Notes: generated by a model from the sequence alone, not told the origin. Numbered from the stretch's first letter, positions 1 through 10,642 are shown. The stretch is DNA of 64,000 nucleotides from Nitrospira sp. (GCA_024331095.1 JANDJE010000003.1:99768-163767), one strand, 5' to 3'. Numbers and translations: made by a program.

Positions 1-776
1 AGTGTATGGACCCAGACATCGCCCTCGGGGTGCCAGGTCGGATCTTGCGGACAGCCTTGAAGGGCCGCGAGTTCGGGATAAAACCGAAGCCAGCCAGTGT
101 CGCGTAAAAACGTCAGGCCGAGCGACGGTTTGACGCCGTCGAGCAGCAGCGTTTTCCATTCTTCCCAAATCCGTTCGGCCGGCTGCCCGGCTTGGGAAAG
201 AGTTCCACATAATCGAATCGTTTCCGGGGCGGGGGTCAGTTCGAACCGGGCGGCCAGTTGCATGCCGCGCAACACGCGCAGCGGGTCTTCGGCAAATCGA
301 TCGGAGACATGGCGCAGCACACGGAAGGTCAAGTCCTCCCGGCCGTTGAATGGGTCGCGGAGCTCCGACGTGGCGGGGCTCCAGGCCATGGCGTTGATTG
401 TGAAATCGCGGCGGGCCAGCGCCTCGTCGATGTCCATGGTGGGATCGGCATGATTCCGCATGGCGGCGACGGATGTATGGCCAGCCGGGATGCGCGACGG
501 AACGGATACGTCGATCGGCAGGCCGTCAAGCTTGAAGACGCCGAAGGCTTTCCCGACGAACCGGACTGTGAAATGTTCTCGGAGCACGTCGTGAAGTCGG
601 TCCGGGTCGAGACCGGTGACCTCGACATCGAGATCGTGAGGTTGCCGTTCCAGCAGCAAGTCACGGACGGAACCTCCCACCAGCCATGTCCTCCCCCCGG
701 CGCGGCGGACCGTTTCCTCGATGCGGCGCAGCGACCGAGCGAGCGCAGGAGCCTCGATGCGGAAGGAAACGGTCAT
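1..776 (-). CDS. CCA tRNA nucleotidyltransferase / poly(A) polymerase family, partial (runs off the left edge)
   Basis: Hand translation from ATG at 776(-): MTVSFRIEAPALARSLRRIEETVRRAGGRTWLVGGSVRDLLLERQPHDLDVEVTG; GGSVRD...DLDVEV is the class II nucleotidyltransferase motif. Not in the ORF track in this frame because it has no stop in the window. Confidence 0.85.
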   Translation of the reverse strand, partial: MTVSFRIEAPALARSLRRIEETVRRAGGRTWLVGGSVRDLLLERQPHDLDVEVTGLDPDRLHDVLREHFTVRFVGKAFGVFKLDGLPIDVSVPSRIPAGHTSVAAMRNHADPTMDIDEALARRDFTINAMAWSPATSELRDPFNGREDLTFRVLRHVSDRFAEDPLRVLRGMQLAARFELTPAPETIRLCGTLSQAGQPAERIWEEWKTLLLDGVKPSLGLTFLRDTGWLRFYPELAALQGCPQDPTWHPEGDVWVHT

Positions 777-782
777 GATCCA

Positions 783-1787
783 TCACACATCGACATCGCG
801 AAGGAACTTGGCGGACTCTTCCGGCGAGACCGGGTTGATGTAGAACCCCGTTCCCCACTCAAACCCGGCGACTTGTGTCAGTTTGGGGATGATCTCCAGG
901 TGCCAGTGGTAAAACTCGCCGGTCCGTTCGTGAAGCGGCGAACTGTGGAGGATGAAGTTGTACGCGGGGCGGGACAGGGCCTTGTCCATTCGGCGGAGGC
1001 ATTCGGACAACATCGGCGCCAGACATTCAAACTGCGTTTTGTGACCTTCCTCGAAGTAGCCCGCGTGGCGCTTGGGCAGGATCCACATCTCGAAAGGAAA
1101 GCGCGGAGCGAACGGCGTGACACAGACGAACTCGGGGTTTTCAGCCACGATCCGCTCGCCGTCACCTGTTTCCTGTCGGATGATGTCGCAGTAGATGCAC
1201 CGTTCTTTCTGTTCGAAGTGGGCCCGGCAGCCTTCGATTTCGTCCTGCACGCTGGTGGGGACGATCGGCAGGGCGATCAACTGGGAATGGCTGTGTTCCA
1301 GCGTCGCGCCGGCAGCCAGGCCGTGGTTTTTGAAAATGATGATGTAGCGAAGCCGGACGTCTTTTTTCAAATCGATGATGCGGTCCCGATAGGCCCAGAG
1401 CACGTCTTCAATCTGTTTGGCCGGCAATTCCGCGAGGCCGTCGGTATGGCTGGGGGTTTCGATGATGACCTCATGGGCGCCGATGCCGTTCATGCGATCA
1501 TAGAGGCCGATCCCTTCTCGCCCCATTTCTCCTTCAACTTGCAGGGCGGGAAATTTGTTGGGGACCACGCGCACGGTCCAGTTCGGGGAGTTCGGTTCGG
1601 CCGGTTGCGGTCTGTAGGCCATGATTTCCTTGGGCGTCAGCCGCTCTTGTCCCGGACAGAAGGGACACAGCGCCGAGGGAGTGGGTCTGGTGGCCGGCAA
1701 GCGCATGAAGTCGTGCGGGCGGCCGTTTCGTTCCGTCGAAATAATGACCCACCGACCGACGATGGGATCGCGTCGCAGATCAGGCAT
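783..1787 (-). CDS. galT: Galactose-1-phosphate uridylyltransferase
   Basis: MPDLRRDPIVGRWVIISTERNGRPHDF...; HSHSQLIALP and HWHLEIIPKL HIT-superfamily motifs. Confidence 0.9.
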   Translation of the reverse strand: MPDLRRDPIVGRWVIISTERNGRPHDFMRLPATRPTPSALCPFCPGQERLTPKEIMAYRPQPAEPNSPNWTVRVVPNKFPALQVEGEMGREGIGLYDRMNGIGAHEVIIETPSHTDGLAELPAKQIEDVLWAYRDRIIDLKKDVRLRYIIIFKNHGLAAGATLEHSHSQLIALPIVPTSVQDEIEGCRAHFEQKERCIYCDIIRQETGDGERIVAENPEFVCVTPFAPRFPFEMWILPKRHAGYFEEGHKTQFECLAPMLSECLRRMDKALSRPAYNFILHSSPLHERTGEFYHWHLEIIPKLTQVAGFEWGTGFYINPVSPEESAKFLRDVDV

Positions 1788-1881
1788 GGTATCCTCCGTC
1801 TATTGTCGTTTGTGGAAGGGAAAGCGACAGGGCCGCAACAGGGTTGTTCCCTCCACAAGCCACCTCGTCGTGTCCTCATTT

Positions 1882-4086
1882 CTAGACACGCCAGAACATC
1901 GCATCGAAGTCGGAACCCGGAACGGTCAACGTCGCGGGTCGCTGTCGCGGGTAACGGGCGACTTCGAGGCCATGTTCCAGCGCCACGATCGATAGACTCA
2001 GCTCATCCCCGGGATCCAGGCCCAGGTCCTTCCTGGGCGCCATCAATTCCAGAATCTTTTTTCGACAAATCGATGAATAGGTACCGACCTCCACCCACGA
2101 GTCCGGCCCCTCGGACCGGCTTAAGACAAAATGGTCGGGTTCCGGCTCTTCGAGGGAGAACGTGAGTCGAAAAGTGGAACCGGGGCTCTTGATCGTGATC
2201 TCCGCCCGCAAGGCTCCTCCTCGGTCGGCGGCGGATTGATCAAAGTCGAATCGAAGAAAAAATCCCTCATGACTCCACGCGAATCGAATCGCCGCCAACG
2301 GACCCTCGGCTTTCCACATGGCGCCGAGCGGCGGTCTGGTGTTGATGGACCCCGCTCCCCGCCATTCAAAGAAGTCGGTCACCAGTCCGTCGATCGTCGG
2401 CGTCAAGAGCGCCACCGGCTGGGTGACGACATCGGTTTCCATCTGGGATGAAAGACGGACGATCGGATGGTTTAAGTCGTCCGGAGGCTGGAGTCCCATG
2501 TGGTGCCAGACGTTGCGCAGATGCGTTCTGAAGAGTCGATCGAACTCCATCTTGAAGTCCGTCTCGAAGTCGTCGCCGTACCACCAGAACCAATCGCTGC
2601 CTTCGGCGGCGTAAAGTTCATCCCACGCGGCCTTGGCTTGCTCGGAAGCAAGCGTGGGCGCGATCGCGGCGAGCCTCGATCGCGTGTAACCCAGCAGATT
2701 CCAGGCTCGATTGTCCTCCTCATGGCCGATCCAAATTTTGAAGTCCGCGTTGATCCATGAACCGGAATGCAGAGTGGAGAGGTGATGGACGGGGGGAACG
2801 GCTCCGATCGCCTCGGAGACGGTGGAAGCCTGAATGACCGCATCCGGCGTCAGGTCAAGTTTTCGCGAGGAAAACATCGTATAAAGAAGAGAAAGAAACC
2901 GTTCTCCACCGTCGTGGTAGTGCTCCCAGGGGTTTTCTCCGTCCAGGATGATGGGGATGACGATCGACTCCTGCTCGGCCTCCCGAATGATCTGCGCCAG
3001 CCGACGGGCTACGTCTTCGGCCGCCGATTCGGGCGTCGTTCTGTAGTACACAAATCCGAAGGCGTCCGAGAGTTCCCGGTCACGGAACAGCAGGGCCAAC
3101 TCCTGGCCCGGCGTGCCCGCTTGATAGGGCCGGTAGAGGGCCGATCGCCGGTTCCAGGGACGGCCTTCCATTTCCAGTGAACGGGCAAGGATGCCCTCGT
3201 CAGTGGCGAGCCAACGCAAACCGACGTGATGCGCGAGAGGAAGCAGTTCCGGACAGACCGACCCTTCCGACGGCCACAGACCGACCGGCGGCCGGCCGAA
3301 GATTCGGTGATGGAAGTCCACCGCCATCCGGAGTTGTGCCACCGCGTCTTCGGGGGCGTGGAAGCGGGCGGGTAACGGAAGATCGGGCCTCGCGCGCCTT
3401 GTGGTTTCTGTGTCGATCACCAAGGGGAGAATCGGGTGAAAAAACGGCGTCGTGCTGATTTCGATCTGACCCCGCTCCGACAAGGCGCGGTAGCGAGGCA
3501 CGATGGCTTGCACGACGGAGCGTTGGAGCGCCAGCACTTCCTGCTTGTCTTCCTCCGTGTAGCCGCGATTCTTATTGCGCAGAGTCGCCAATCGAGGGTA
3601 CCCTTGGATCGCGCCGTATCCGAACCATGCCAAGTTGTGCCAGACCTGCAAGTCGAGAAAATCCTGGATGGAAAAACGGCGGGCCAGTTTGATCAAGTCC
3701 TGTCCCCGCACGTCCAATCCCCGCTTGACCAACAGCTCATGGTAGCGTCGATGGGGGCGCACCATGGTGGACCAGTTGGCGGAAAAAAAATGGCGAATGA
3801 TAAAAGCCCGTTCTTCTTCGGTCAGGTCCGAGGCCGGCCGTTGCGCATGTTCGAGAAACAGATCCCGTACGGTTCCCTCGCCGATCTCTTGGAGCTGCAA
3901 GAGCAAGGAGGGAGTGAAGTTGAACGTCGCGCGCACGGCGGGAAATTGCTCCAACAAATGGGCCATGTCGTAGTAGGCTTTGATTGCGTGCAGGCGCACC
4001 CACGGCATGCTGGCCAAGCCCGCAACCGGATCGGTATAGTAGGGCTGATGCATGTGCCACAGAAAACAGATATGGGCGTGTTTCAT
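1882..4086 (-). CDS. Glycoside hydrolase family 57 protein (amylase/glucanotransferase-like)
   Basis: N-term CFLWHMHQPYY, internal GLWPSEGSVCPE and LDGENPWEHY motifs typical of GH57. Confidence 0.88.
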   Translation of the reverse strand: MKHAHICFLWHMHQPYYTDPVAGLASMPWVRLHAIKAYYDMAHLLEQFPAVRATFNFTPSLLLQLQEIGEGTVRDLFLEHAQRPASDLTEEERAFIIRHFFSANWSTMVRPHRRYHELLVKRGLDVRGQDLIKLARRFSIQDFLDLQVWHNLAWFGYGAIQGYPRLATLRNKNRGYTEEDKQEVLALQRSVVQAIVPRYRALSERGQIEISTTPFFHPILPLVIDTETTRRARPDLPLPARFHAPEDAVAQLRMAVDFHHRIFGRPPVGLWPSEGSVCPELLPLAHHVGLRWLATDEGILARSLEMEGRPWNRRSALYRPYQAGTPGQELALLFRDRELSDAFGFVYYRTTPESAAEDVARRLAQIIREAEQESIVIPIILDGENPWEHYHDGGERFLSLLYTMFSSRKLDLTPDAVIQASTVSEAIGAVPPVHHLSTLHSGSWINADFKIWIGHEEDNRAWNLLGYTRSRLAAIAPTLASEQAKAAWDELYAAEGSDWFWWYGDDFETDFKMEFDRLFRTHLRNVWHHMGLQPPDDLNHPIVRLSSQMETDVVTQPVALLTPTIDGLVTDFFEWRGAGSINTRPPLGAMWKAEGPLAAIRFAWSHEGFFLRFDFDQSAADRGGALRAEITIKSPGSTFRLTFSLEEPEPDHFVLSRSEGPDSWVEVGTYSSICRKKILELMAPRKDLGLDPGDELSLSIVALEHGLEVARYPRQRPATLTVPGSDFDAMFWRV

Positions 4087-4192
4087 GGGCGTGAGAGATG
4101 ATGCTGTTTGATCAAAAGTATGTCATAGGGGGCATGGCCTTGCAATCAAACGGGCGGACAGTGCGCAACACGCCGGCCGGAGGGGCGGTCTG

Positions 4193-4600
4193 ATGGGGTG
4201 GTTGCGTTATTGGGGGCCGGTGTGCGCGTATGCCGGGTTGATTTTCTATCTCTCCTCGCTGCCCAATCCGGAGGACAAGCTTCCGTCGTTCGTCGGACTT
4301 TTCAGCGATAAGGTCCTGCACGCGGTGGAGTACGCGATGCTCGGCGGACTGTTCTACAGAGCCTTTCGTTGGGGAACCAACGAGGCCGTCAAGCCGTGGG
4401 CCGGTTTCCTGGCCGTGCTGGCGACGTCTCTGTACGGGCTCAGCGACGAAATTCATCAGTCTTTTGTGCCCCATCGTGATGCCAGCGGGTGGGATTGGCT
4501 TGCCGACAGCGTCGGGGCCCTGGTCGGCGTCGCGACCGTCCAACGCCTCTTCCGCTGGCGGCGGCCTGGATGGCTTGTGTGGGAATCGGATCGTGGATGA
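4193..4600 (+). CDS. VanZ family membrane protein
   Basis: FYLSSLPNPED...DKVLHAVEYAMLGGL...SDEIHQSFVPHRDASGWDWLADSVGALVG. Confidence 0.85.
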   Translation: MGWLRYWGPVCAYAGLIFYLSSLPNPEDKLPSFVGLFSDKVLHAVEYAMLGGLFYRAFRWGTNEAVKPWAGFLAVLATSLYGLSDEIHQSFVPHRDASGWDWLADSVGALVGVATVQRLFRWRRPGWLVWESDRG

Positions 4601-4751
4601 ATTGCCGGAATCAATCGTCTGCTCCCTGTTGATGACCGCCCCAGTCCGGCGTTCCTTTGAGCCGGGCGATGCCTGGGATACTTGGAGCGGGTGATCGCTC
4701 TATCGCTGTCTTCGTGACAAGCAGCAAGGTCGTCGATATAATCGACGGCGT

Positions 4752-5855
4752 ATGTCGGCGGTCAACTCGACATTTCCCTCTTCGGCCCCAATCGCTCCCG
4801 ATCCGTCCCGTGTGGCCCGGACGATTCAAACGTATCTTGCCCCCGGCCTGGCGTTGCGCGAGATCCGACCGTTGGCCGGTGATGCGTCGAATCGCCGCTA
4901 TTATCGTGCGGTGCTCGACGGCGGTCCTCCGCCCTCCGTGATCATCATGCAATTGGCCCAAGCGGAGGAATTCAAACAGTCCGAGGAGGCGGTCAGCGGC
5001 ACGGGCAAGGAACTCGACGAGTTGCCCTTTATAAACGTCCTCGCGCACCTGGCGAAAGCGGATGTGCCGGTGCCGACGCTCCATTATTACGACGTGGATG
5101 CCGGCCTTTTGTACCTTGAGGATTTCGGCGATGTGACGCTTGCGGAAGCGGCCCGTACGGCCGATCCCGCGACGCTGGAGTCGCGCTATAAGCAGGCCAT
5201 CGATATCATGGTTCGGTTCCAGATGGAAGCCACGACGCCGGCCGATATGGGCTGCGTGGCTTTTCATCGTCGCTTTGACGTTCCGTTATTGATGTGGGAG
5301 TTCGATCATTTTCTGGAGTACGGCGTCGTCGCGCGACGAGGGAAGCCGATGTGCGCGGACGATTGGGCGGCCATCCGCCGGGAGTTCGAGCATATCGCCG
5401 ACACGTTGGCGGGGCAGCCTCGTGTTTTCGTGCATCGAGATTACCATTCGCGCAACGTGATGGTCGATGGAGAGCGATTAGGCGTGATCGATTTTCAGGA
5501 TGCCTTGATGGGACCGGCGACCTATGACTTGGCGTCCCTCCTGCGGGACGCGTATATCGAGCTCGACGAATCGCTGGTGGATGAGTTGGCGGGCTACTAT
5601 TTGGACCGGATGGCCGCCCGGCGCGTCGTCTGGGCCAATCGCGCCTCGTTTCGCCGTTTGTTTGATCTCACCAGCATCCAACGAAATCTCAAGGCCGCCG
5701 GCCGATTCGTCTATATCGATTGCGTGAAACACAATCCCAAATTTCTGCCGGACATTCCGCGTGTGCTGGGCTACGTGAAGCGGAATCTTGCCAAGTATCC
5801 GGAATTAGACGAGCTGCGCCGCCGCCTGACCCCGTACGTGCCGGAGTTGCAATGA
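4752..5855 (+). CDS. Aminoglycoside phosphotransferase-family kinase, AmgK-like (N-acetylmuramate/GlcNAc 1-kinase)
   Basis: APH motif VFVHRDYHSRNVMV...GVIDFQDALMGPATYDLASLLRDAY; adjacent to a MurU-like nucleotidyltransferase. Confidence 0.85.
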   Translation: MSAVNSTFPSSAPIAPDPSRVARTIQTYLAPGLALREIRPLAGDASNRRYYRAVLDGGPPPSVIIMQLAQAEEFKQSEEAVSGTGKELDELPFINVLAHLAKADVPVPTLHYYDVDAGLLYLEDFGDVTLAEAARTADPATLESRYKQAIDIMVRFQMEATTPADMGCVAFHRRFDVPLLMWEFDHFLEYGVVARRGKPMCADDWAAIRREFEHIADTLAGQPRVFVHRDYHSRNVMVDGERLGVIDFQDALMGPATYDLASLLRDAYIELDESLVDELAGYYLDRMAARRVVWANRASFRRLFDLTSIQRNLKAAGRFVYIDCVKHNPKFLPDIPRVLGYVKRNLAKYPELDELRRRLTPYVPELQ

Positions 5856-5944
5856 GCGGTCATCCGTTCGGCGGGTGACGCCGGTCCGGAGTTGCGGATG
5901 ATCGTGCCGGTTTTGCGCTCGCTCCGGCTCTGGGGACCCGTGTT

Positions 5945-6691
5945 ATGAAAGCCATGATTCTCGCCGCGGGGCTCGGAACCCGCCTTCGGCCGTTGACCGA
6001 CGGCGTGCCGAAGCCGTTGTTGCCGGTCGGCGGCACGCCGCTCATCGTGTGGAATCTGTTGCTTCTCAGGCGTCATGGATTCCGGGACGTCGTCATCAAC
6101 CTGCACTATCTGGGCCCGATGATCGAAGAAGCCTTGGGCGATGGATCGCGATTCGGCCTGCGGATTACATATTCCAAAGAGACGACGATTTTGGGAACCG
6201 GCGGAGGCATTAAACAAGCCGAACCCTATTTCGACGGAGAGCCGGTGTTGGTCTTAAACGGCGATACCCTTGTCGAACTGGACCTGGATGAACTCGTAGC
6301 GTTTCATGTCGCCGAGAAGGCCATGGCGACGTTGGTTCTGCGGGAGGATCGCGACGCCGTCCGGTGGGGTTTGGTGGAGATGGGGACTGAACACCGCATT
6401 GTTCGAATTACCGGTCAAGGTCTTGATGACAGCGGTCCCACCGTGCCGCGCATGTTCGCCGGAATTCATATTCTGCATCCGGGCCTGCTTAGGGATGTGC
6501 CCAAGGAAACGGCGCTGTCGATCATTGATCCCTATGTCGCCGCCATCAAGCGAGGTGAAAGGGTGCTGGGGTATGACATGCAGGGCTACTGGTCCGACGT
6601 GGGGACCATCGAACGATATACTCAGGCCGAGCACGATGTTCGAGCGGGGCTGATTCGCCTGGAGGACCGACATCTCGCCTCTTCCCGCTAG
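5945..6691 (+). CDS. Nucleotidyltransferase family protein, MurU-like sugar-1-phosphate uridylyltransferase
   Basis: MKAMILAAGLGTRLRPLTDGVPKPLLPVGGTPLI; NGDTL motif. Confidence 0.87.
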   Translation: MKAMILAAGLGTRLRPLTDGVPKPLLPVGGTPLIVWNLLLLRRHGFRDVVINLHYLGPMIEEALGDGSRFGLRITYSKETTILGTGGGIKQAEPYFDGEPVLVLNGDTLVELDLDELVAFHVAEKAMATLVLREDRDAVRWGLVEMGTEHRIVRITGQGLDDSGPTVPRMFAGIHILHPGLLRDVPKETALSIIDPYVAAIKRGERVLGYDMQGYWSDVGTIERYTQAEHDVRAGLIRLEDRHLASSR

Positions 6692-6767
6692 TCGATCGCA
6701 CGTCTTCTTCGGGACGGCCGGTGGAGAAACGGTCGGTTTGTATCCAACAAATCGATGGAAACGGTCG

Positions 6768-8171
6768 TCAGACGCCGTCGGACAGAACCGTGTTCCCAAG
6801 CTCTCCCATGGACTTGTGGCGTTTGATCAAACGAGCCAGGTAGGTGCGCTGGAGCTTTAAAAACTCCGCAGCCTTGGTTTGATTGCCATTGGCGTGGGCG
6901 ACGGCGCGGGCGATGATGTAGCGACTGTGTTCTTCCATCGATCGGTGGTAAGGCAAATCCAAATAAGGAAGGTAGGGACGATCGTTGGGGCGGAGATCCT
7001 GTTCTTCCTGCAACAGGGCGAGCATGTTGGGTTCGATCGTGTCGGTGGGGCTCAAGACGACGGCTCGGGCGATCACGTTTTCCAACTCTCGAATGTTGCC
7101 CGGCCAAGAATACCGGGTCAGGGCATCCAGCGCCTGGGGGCTCAAGGTCATGTGCGGGCGCTTGGCATCCTTGGCGTGCCGATCAAGAAAGAAGTGAGCC
7201 AATGCGGGGATGTCGCTTCGGCGCTCCCGCAGGGGGGGAAGGGTGAGCGTGATGACGTTCAATCGAAAATAGAGATCCTCGCGGAACTCACCGGCTTTCA
7301 CCGCTTTCTTTAAATCCTTATTCGTGGCCGCGATGATGCGGATGTTGACCGAAACGGTCTTGGTGCCGCCGACGCGGTGAAACTCGCGGTCCTGCAGCAC
7401 GCGCAGCAGCTTGGCCTGCAGCGGCAGCGACATGTCGCCGATTTCGTCCAGAAACACCGTGCCGCCGTCGGCCATTTCCAACTTGCCTTTCTGCAGTCGG
7501 TCCGCGCCGGTAAAGGCGCCGCGTTCATGGCCGAACAGTTCGTTCTCGAGCAGGGTTTCGGTCAGCGCCACGCAGTTGATGACGATGAGCGGCATGGCCT
7601 GGCGGTGGCTCCATTGGTGGATCGAGCGGGCGAACAGTTCCTTGCCGGTTCCGCTCTCGCCGAGCAGGAGCACGCCGGCGTCGGACTTGGCGGCCCGACG
7701 GGCCGCTTCGATGATGAGTTGGATCGACGGGCTGTTGCCGACGATCGAGGCGTAGCGTCCGGCGACTTCGGAGCGGAGGTAGTCGATCTGCCGGCGTAAA
7801 TGATCCCGTTCGAGGGCTTTTCTGATGACGAGCAACAGGTGGTCCTTGTCCAGCGGTTTGGTCAGAAAGTCATAGGCCCCTTCTTTCATCGCCTCGACCG
7901 CGATGTCGATGGAGCCGTGGGCGGTCATGACGACGACGGGCAGGTCGTTCGGTTGTTTCGAACGGTTCAAGTGTTTCAAAACGTCGAGTCCGGAGAGTTT
8001 GGGAAGGGTCAGATCCAGCAGCACGAGGTTGGGGGATTCCTGCGCAATTTGTCCTATCGCCTCTTGGCCGTCCCTCGCGGTGACGATGTCGTAGCCGTGG
8101 GACTGAAGCCGGTCTTGCAACACCGACACAATGTCCGGGTCGTCGTCGGCGATGAGGATTTTCTCGGCCAT
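6768..8171 (-). CDS. Sigma-54-dependent response regulator (receiver-AAA+-Fis HTH)
   Basis: Probable start MAEKILIADDDPDIVSVLQDRL; GESGTGKELFARSIH; ELFGHERGAFTGA; C-terminal NGNQTKAAEFLKLQRTYLARLIKR HTH. ORF extends upstream but ATG at 8171 fits the receiver domain. Confidence 0.93.
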   Translation of the reverse strand: MAEKILIADDDPDIVSVLQDRLQSHGYDIVTARDGQEAIGQIAQESPNLVLLDLTLPKLSGLDVLKHLNRSKQPNDLPVVVMTAHGSIDIAVEAMKEGAYDFLTKPLDKDHLLLVIRKALERDHLRRQIDYLRSEVAGRYASIVGNSPSIQLIIEAARRAAKSDAGVLLLGESGTGKELFARSIHQWSHRQAMPLIVINCVALTETLLENELFGHERGAFTGADRLQKGKLEMADGGTVFLDEIGDMSLPLQAKLLRVLQDREFHRVGGTKTVSVNIRIIAATNKDLKKAVKAGEFREDLYFRLNVITLTLPPLRERRSDIPALAHFFLDRHAKDAKRPHMTLSPQALDALTRYSWPGNIRELENVIARAVVLSPTDTIEPNMLALLQEEQDLRPNDRPYLPYLDLPYHRSMEEHSRYIIARAVAHANGNQTKAAEFLKLQRTYLARLIKRHKSMGELGNTVLSDGV

Positions 8172-8188
8172 GGTCCTGTCTCCCTGCG

Positions 8189-9511
8189 TCACTCCTCCAT
8201 CACGTGGAGAACCAAACCGGTGAGCGGTTTGGGGTAGAAGTACGTCGATTTGTGCGGCATGCGCTCGCCCGCCGTCGCGACCGCGCGGATTTCTCCCACC
8301 TTGGTCGCGTTGAGCAGCAACGCCCCGGCGCCGATTCCTTGAGCGACCCAATTCAACGCTTCGTGGTCGTCCTTCGTGTAAAGAATCGCTTCCTGCTCCT
8401 CGCGTGAAGGGCAAAGTTTGGCGATGATCAGTTGCTGGAGCAGCGACACGTCAAGTCGCGCGCGCGGAGAGGCGTCGGGCGACGGGCGATGGGCCGGTTT
8501 CAGCGTCAGTGTGGCGTATCGAGACTCGCCCTTCACGGCCATTCCAAACACGGGGGCGGATCGCCCGTTCGACCTGAGGGCGGCGATGAATTGCGCGCGC
8601 GCCGTCTCTTGCGAGGCGTCCGTATAGGGAAATTCTTGATAGTCGAACGTGTCGCCGAGCAAGGATTTGATCTTCTCGTACGACGGGAGAGGAGCGGTGA
8701 GAACCCGGTGTGTCGGCAGAACGGTCAAGCCGGGATCTTCCAACGGAGCCAGCAGCATCAACACGCAATCATAGGGCTGGAGATCCGCGGGACCGCCCCC
8801 TTGTCGGCGAAGCATCCGGTAATTCAGCGCGGTTTCATAGCGGTGATGGCCGTCCGCGATAAAAAGCGGTTTGCTCCGCATGGCGCGGACAACTTGATCG
8901 AGGAAAGCGGGATCGGTGACGGGCCAAAGCCGCTCGCGGAAACCGGCGTCGTCTTCAAAGTCGTAGCGGGCCGGTTGTCCTTTGACGGCCGTTTCCAAGA
9001 GTCCGATCACGCTGCCCTCCGGGTCGGAATACAGCGACCAAATGGGGCTCAGGTTCGCTCGGCAGGCCTGCAAGAGGTTCAGGCGGTCGGTTTTCGCCGC
9101 GGCCCTGGTGTTTTCATGGGGATAGATTCGTCCGGAGTCCAACGCCTCGAGCTTGACCAACGCGAGGAACCCGCGCAGGATTTTTGAAGCCGTTGCGCCG
9201 TCGCCGGATGAGGGGGGACGATATTCAATCGTATGGTAGTAGAGAGCCGGTTGCCGGTCTCGTTTGAGCGCGCCGCATGCGCGCCACTCGCGCAACGTGG
9301 AGGCGGCTCGGGTATAGCGGTTTTCGGTCGGCCCGTCTCCCGGCCTGTCGAGGCCCAATTCCAAGCGAATAATGTTGTGCGGATGACGTCGATGAAGCGC
9401 GTCTTGACCGGCCGCGTCGATGACGTCGTAGGGCGGGGCGACCACCTCTTTAATGTCGCCCACGACGGCGGGATCGTAGAGTGTGCCGTGAAACGGGAAA
9501 ATCTCTGACAT
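8189..9511 (-). CDS. DUF1015 family protein
   Basis: MSEIFPFHGTLYDPAVVGDIKEVVAPPYDVID...FIADGHHRYETALNYR. Confidence 0.9.
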   Translation of the reverse strand: MSEIFPFHGTLYDPAVVGDIKEVVAPPYDVIDAAGQDALHRRHPHNIIRLELGLDRPGDGPTENRYTRAASTLREWRACGALKRDRQPALYYHTIEYRPPSSGDGATASKILRGFLALVKLEALDSGRIYPHENTRAAAKTDRLNLLQACRANLSPIWSLYSDPEGSVIGLLETAVKGQPARYDFEDDAGFRERLWPVTDPAFLDQVVRAMRSKPLFIADGHHRYETALNYRMLRRQGGGPADLQPYDCVLMLLAPLEDPGLTVLPTHRVLTAPLPSYEKIKSLLGDTFDYQEFPYTDASQETARAQFIAALRSNGRSAPVFGMAVKGESRYATLTLKPAHRPSPDASPRARLDVSLLQQLIIAKLCPSREEQEAILYTKDDHEALNWVAQGIGAGALLLNATKVGEIRAVATAGERMPHKSTYFYPKPLTGLVLHVMEE

Positions 9512-9637
9512 GATCGGGCCTCTTTGCTCCGTGTGACGAGGGTTGACCGATTGACATCGACCGGGAAATGAGTCTTGCCATCCTGCGGGGAGTTCTTTCC
9601 CAAGACCGTTCTGCGATATGGACGGGAGGGAAGACGG

Positions 9638-10642
9638 CTATCGATCTCTGGTGATCATGTAATCGGCGGCGACCGTCAAGGCGCGTCGTGCCGGACCGTC
9701 TTCGAACAGGTCGAGCTCGCGCTTGGCCGCAGCCACGTATGTTCGGGCCCGATCCATCGCATAGGTGATCGACCCGTATTCCGTCATCAGAAACAGGATC
9801 CGTTCCAAGTCGGCGGCGCTCAGGGTCCTGGTCTCCATTCGGTCTTTGATCATGCGCGCGTCCTGCTCCGAGCACTGCCGAAGCAGATGAAGCAACGGAA
9901 GCGTGGCTTTCCCCTGCCGCAGGTCCTGTCCGATGGTTTTCCCCAGCGAGGCGCCGTTTGCGGTATAGTCCAAGGTGTCGTCGGCGACCTGGAAGGCGAT
10001 GCCCAGGTACTGTCCGAATCGAAACAGGGCATCTTGCTGCGCTTCGGAGGCTTCGGCCAAAATGGCGCCCATTCGACAGGCGGCCGCGATCAACCCGGCG
10101 GTTTTATGTTCGACGATTTTGATGTAATCGCTTTCGGGGATGGACGGATTGCCGTTGTAGTATAACTGCAGGACTTCCCCCTCCGCCATTTTCTTGCAGG
10201 CCTCGGCCAGCACTTCGTTGATGCCCTGGCTCCGAAACTCCACGACGCGGCACATGGCCCTGGTGTAAAGGTAGTCGCCTACGAGGATGCTGATTTGATT
10301 GCCCCACACCCGTCGCGCGGTCCGTCTGCCACGGCGGAGATCGGCCTCGTCGACGACGTCGTCGTGCAACAACGTGGCGGTGTGAATGAATTCCACCAGG
10401 CTTCCCAGTTGATGGTGCTCTTTGTCCGCGTAGCCGCAGAGCCGGGCGCTCAACAAAAGAAGAAGCGGTCTGATGCGCTTTCCGCCGCCGCTTAAGATTT
10501 GGGCGGCCACCGTGTTGACGAGCGCGACGCTGGAGTCGAGGTTTTGCTTCACCCGCTCTTCGACTTCTTCCAGCTCGTGACGATACGCCTCCCAGACGTC
10601 CGCCATGGTGTTGATGGTTGAAATCACGGGGCCTCCACTCAT
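9638..10642 (-). CDS. Polyprenyl (octaprenyl/heptaprenyl-type) diphosphate synthase
   Basis: GGGKRIRPLLLLLSA, LLHDDVVDEADLRRGRRT, FQVADDTLDYT (two Asp-rich motifs). Confidence 0.92.
   Translation of the reverse strand: MSGGPVISTINTMADVWEAYRHELEEVEERVKQNLDSSVALVNTVAAQILSGGGKRIRPLLLLLSARLCGYADKEHHQLGSLVEFIHTATLLHDDVVDEADLRRGRRTARRVWGNQISILVGDYLYTRAMCRVVEFRSQGINEVLAEACKKMAEGEVLQLYYNGNPSIPESDYIKIVEHKTAGLIAAACRMGAILAEASEAQQDALFRFGQYLGIAFQVADDTLDYTANGASLGKTIGQDLRQGKATLPLLHLLRQCSEQDARMIKDRMETRTLSAADLERILFLMTEYGSITYAMDRARTYVAAAKRELDLFEDGPARRALTVAADYMITRDR

Noticed and set aside
258-2165. 635-aa + strand ORF antisense to the CCA enzyme, galT and GH57
   Set aside because: Overlaps genuine minus-strand genes; composition is typical of shadow ORFs in GC-rich DNA with no recognizable motif.
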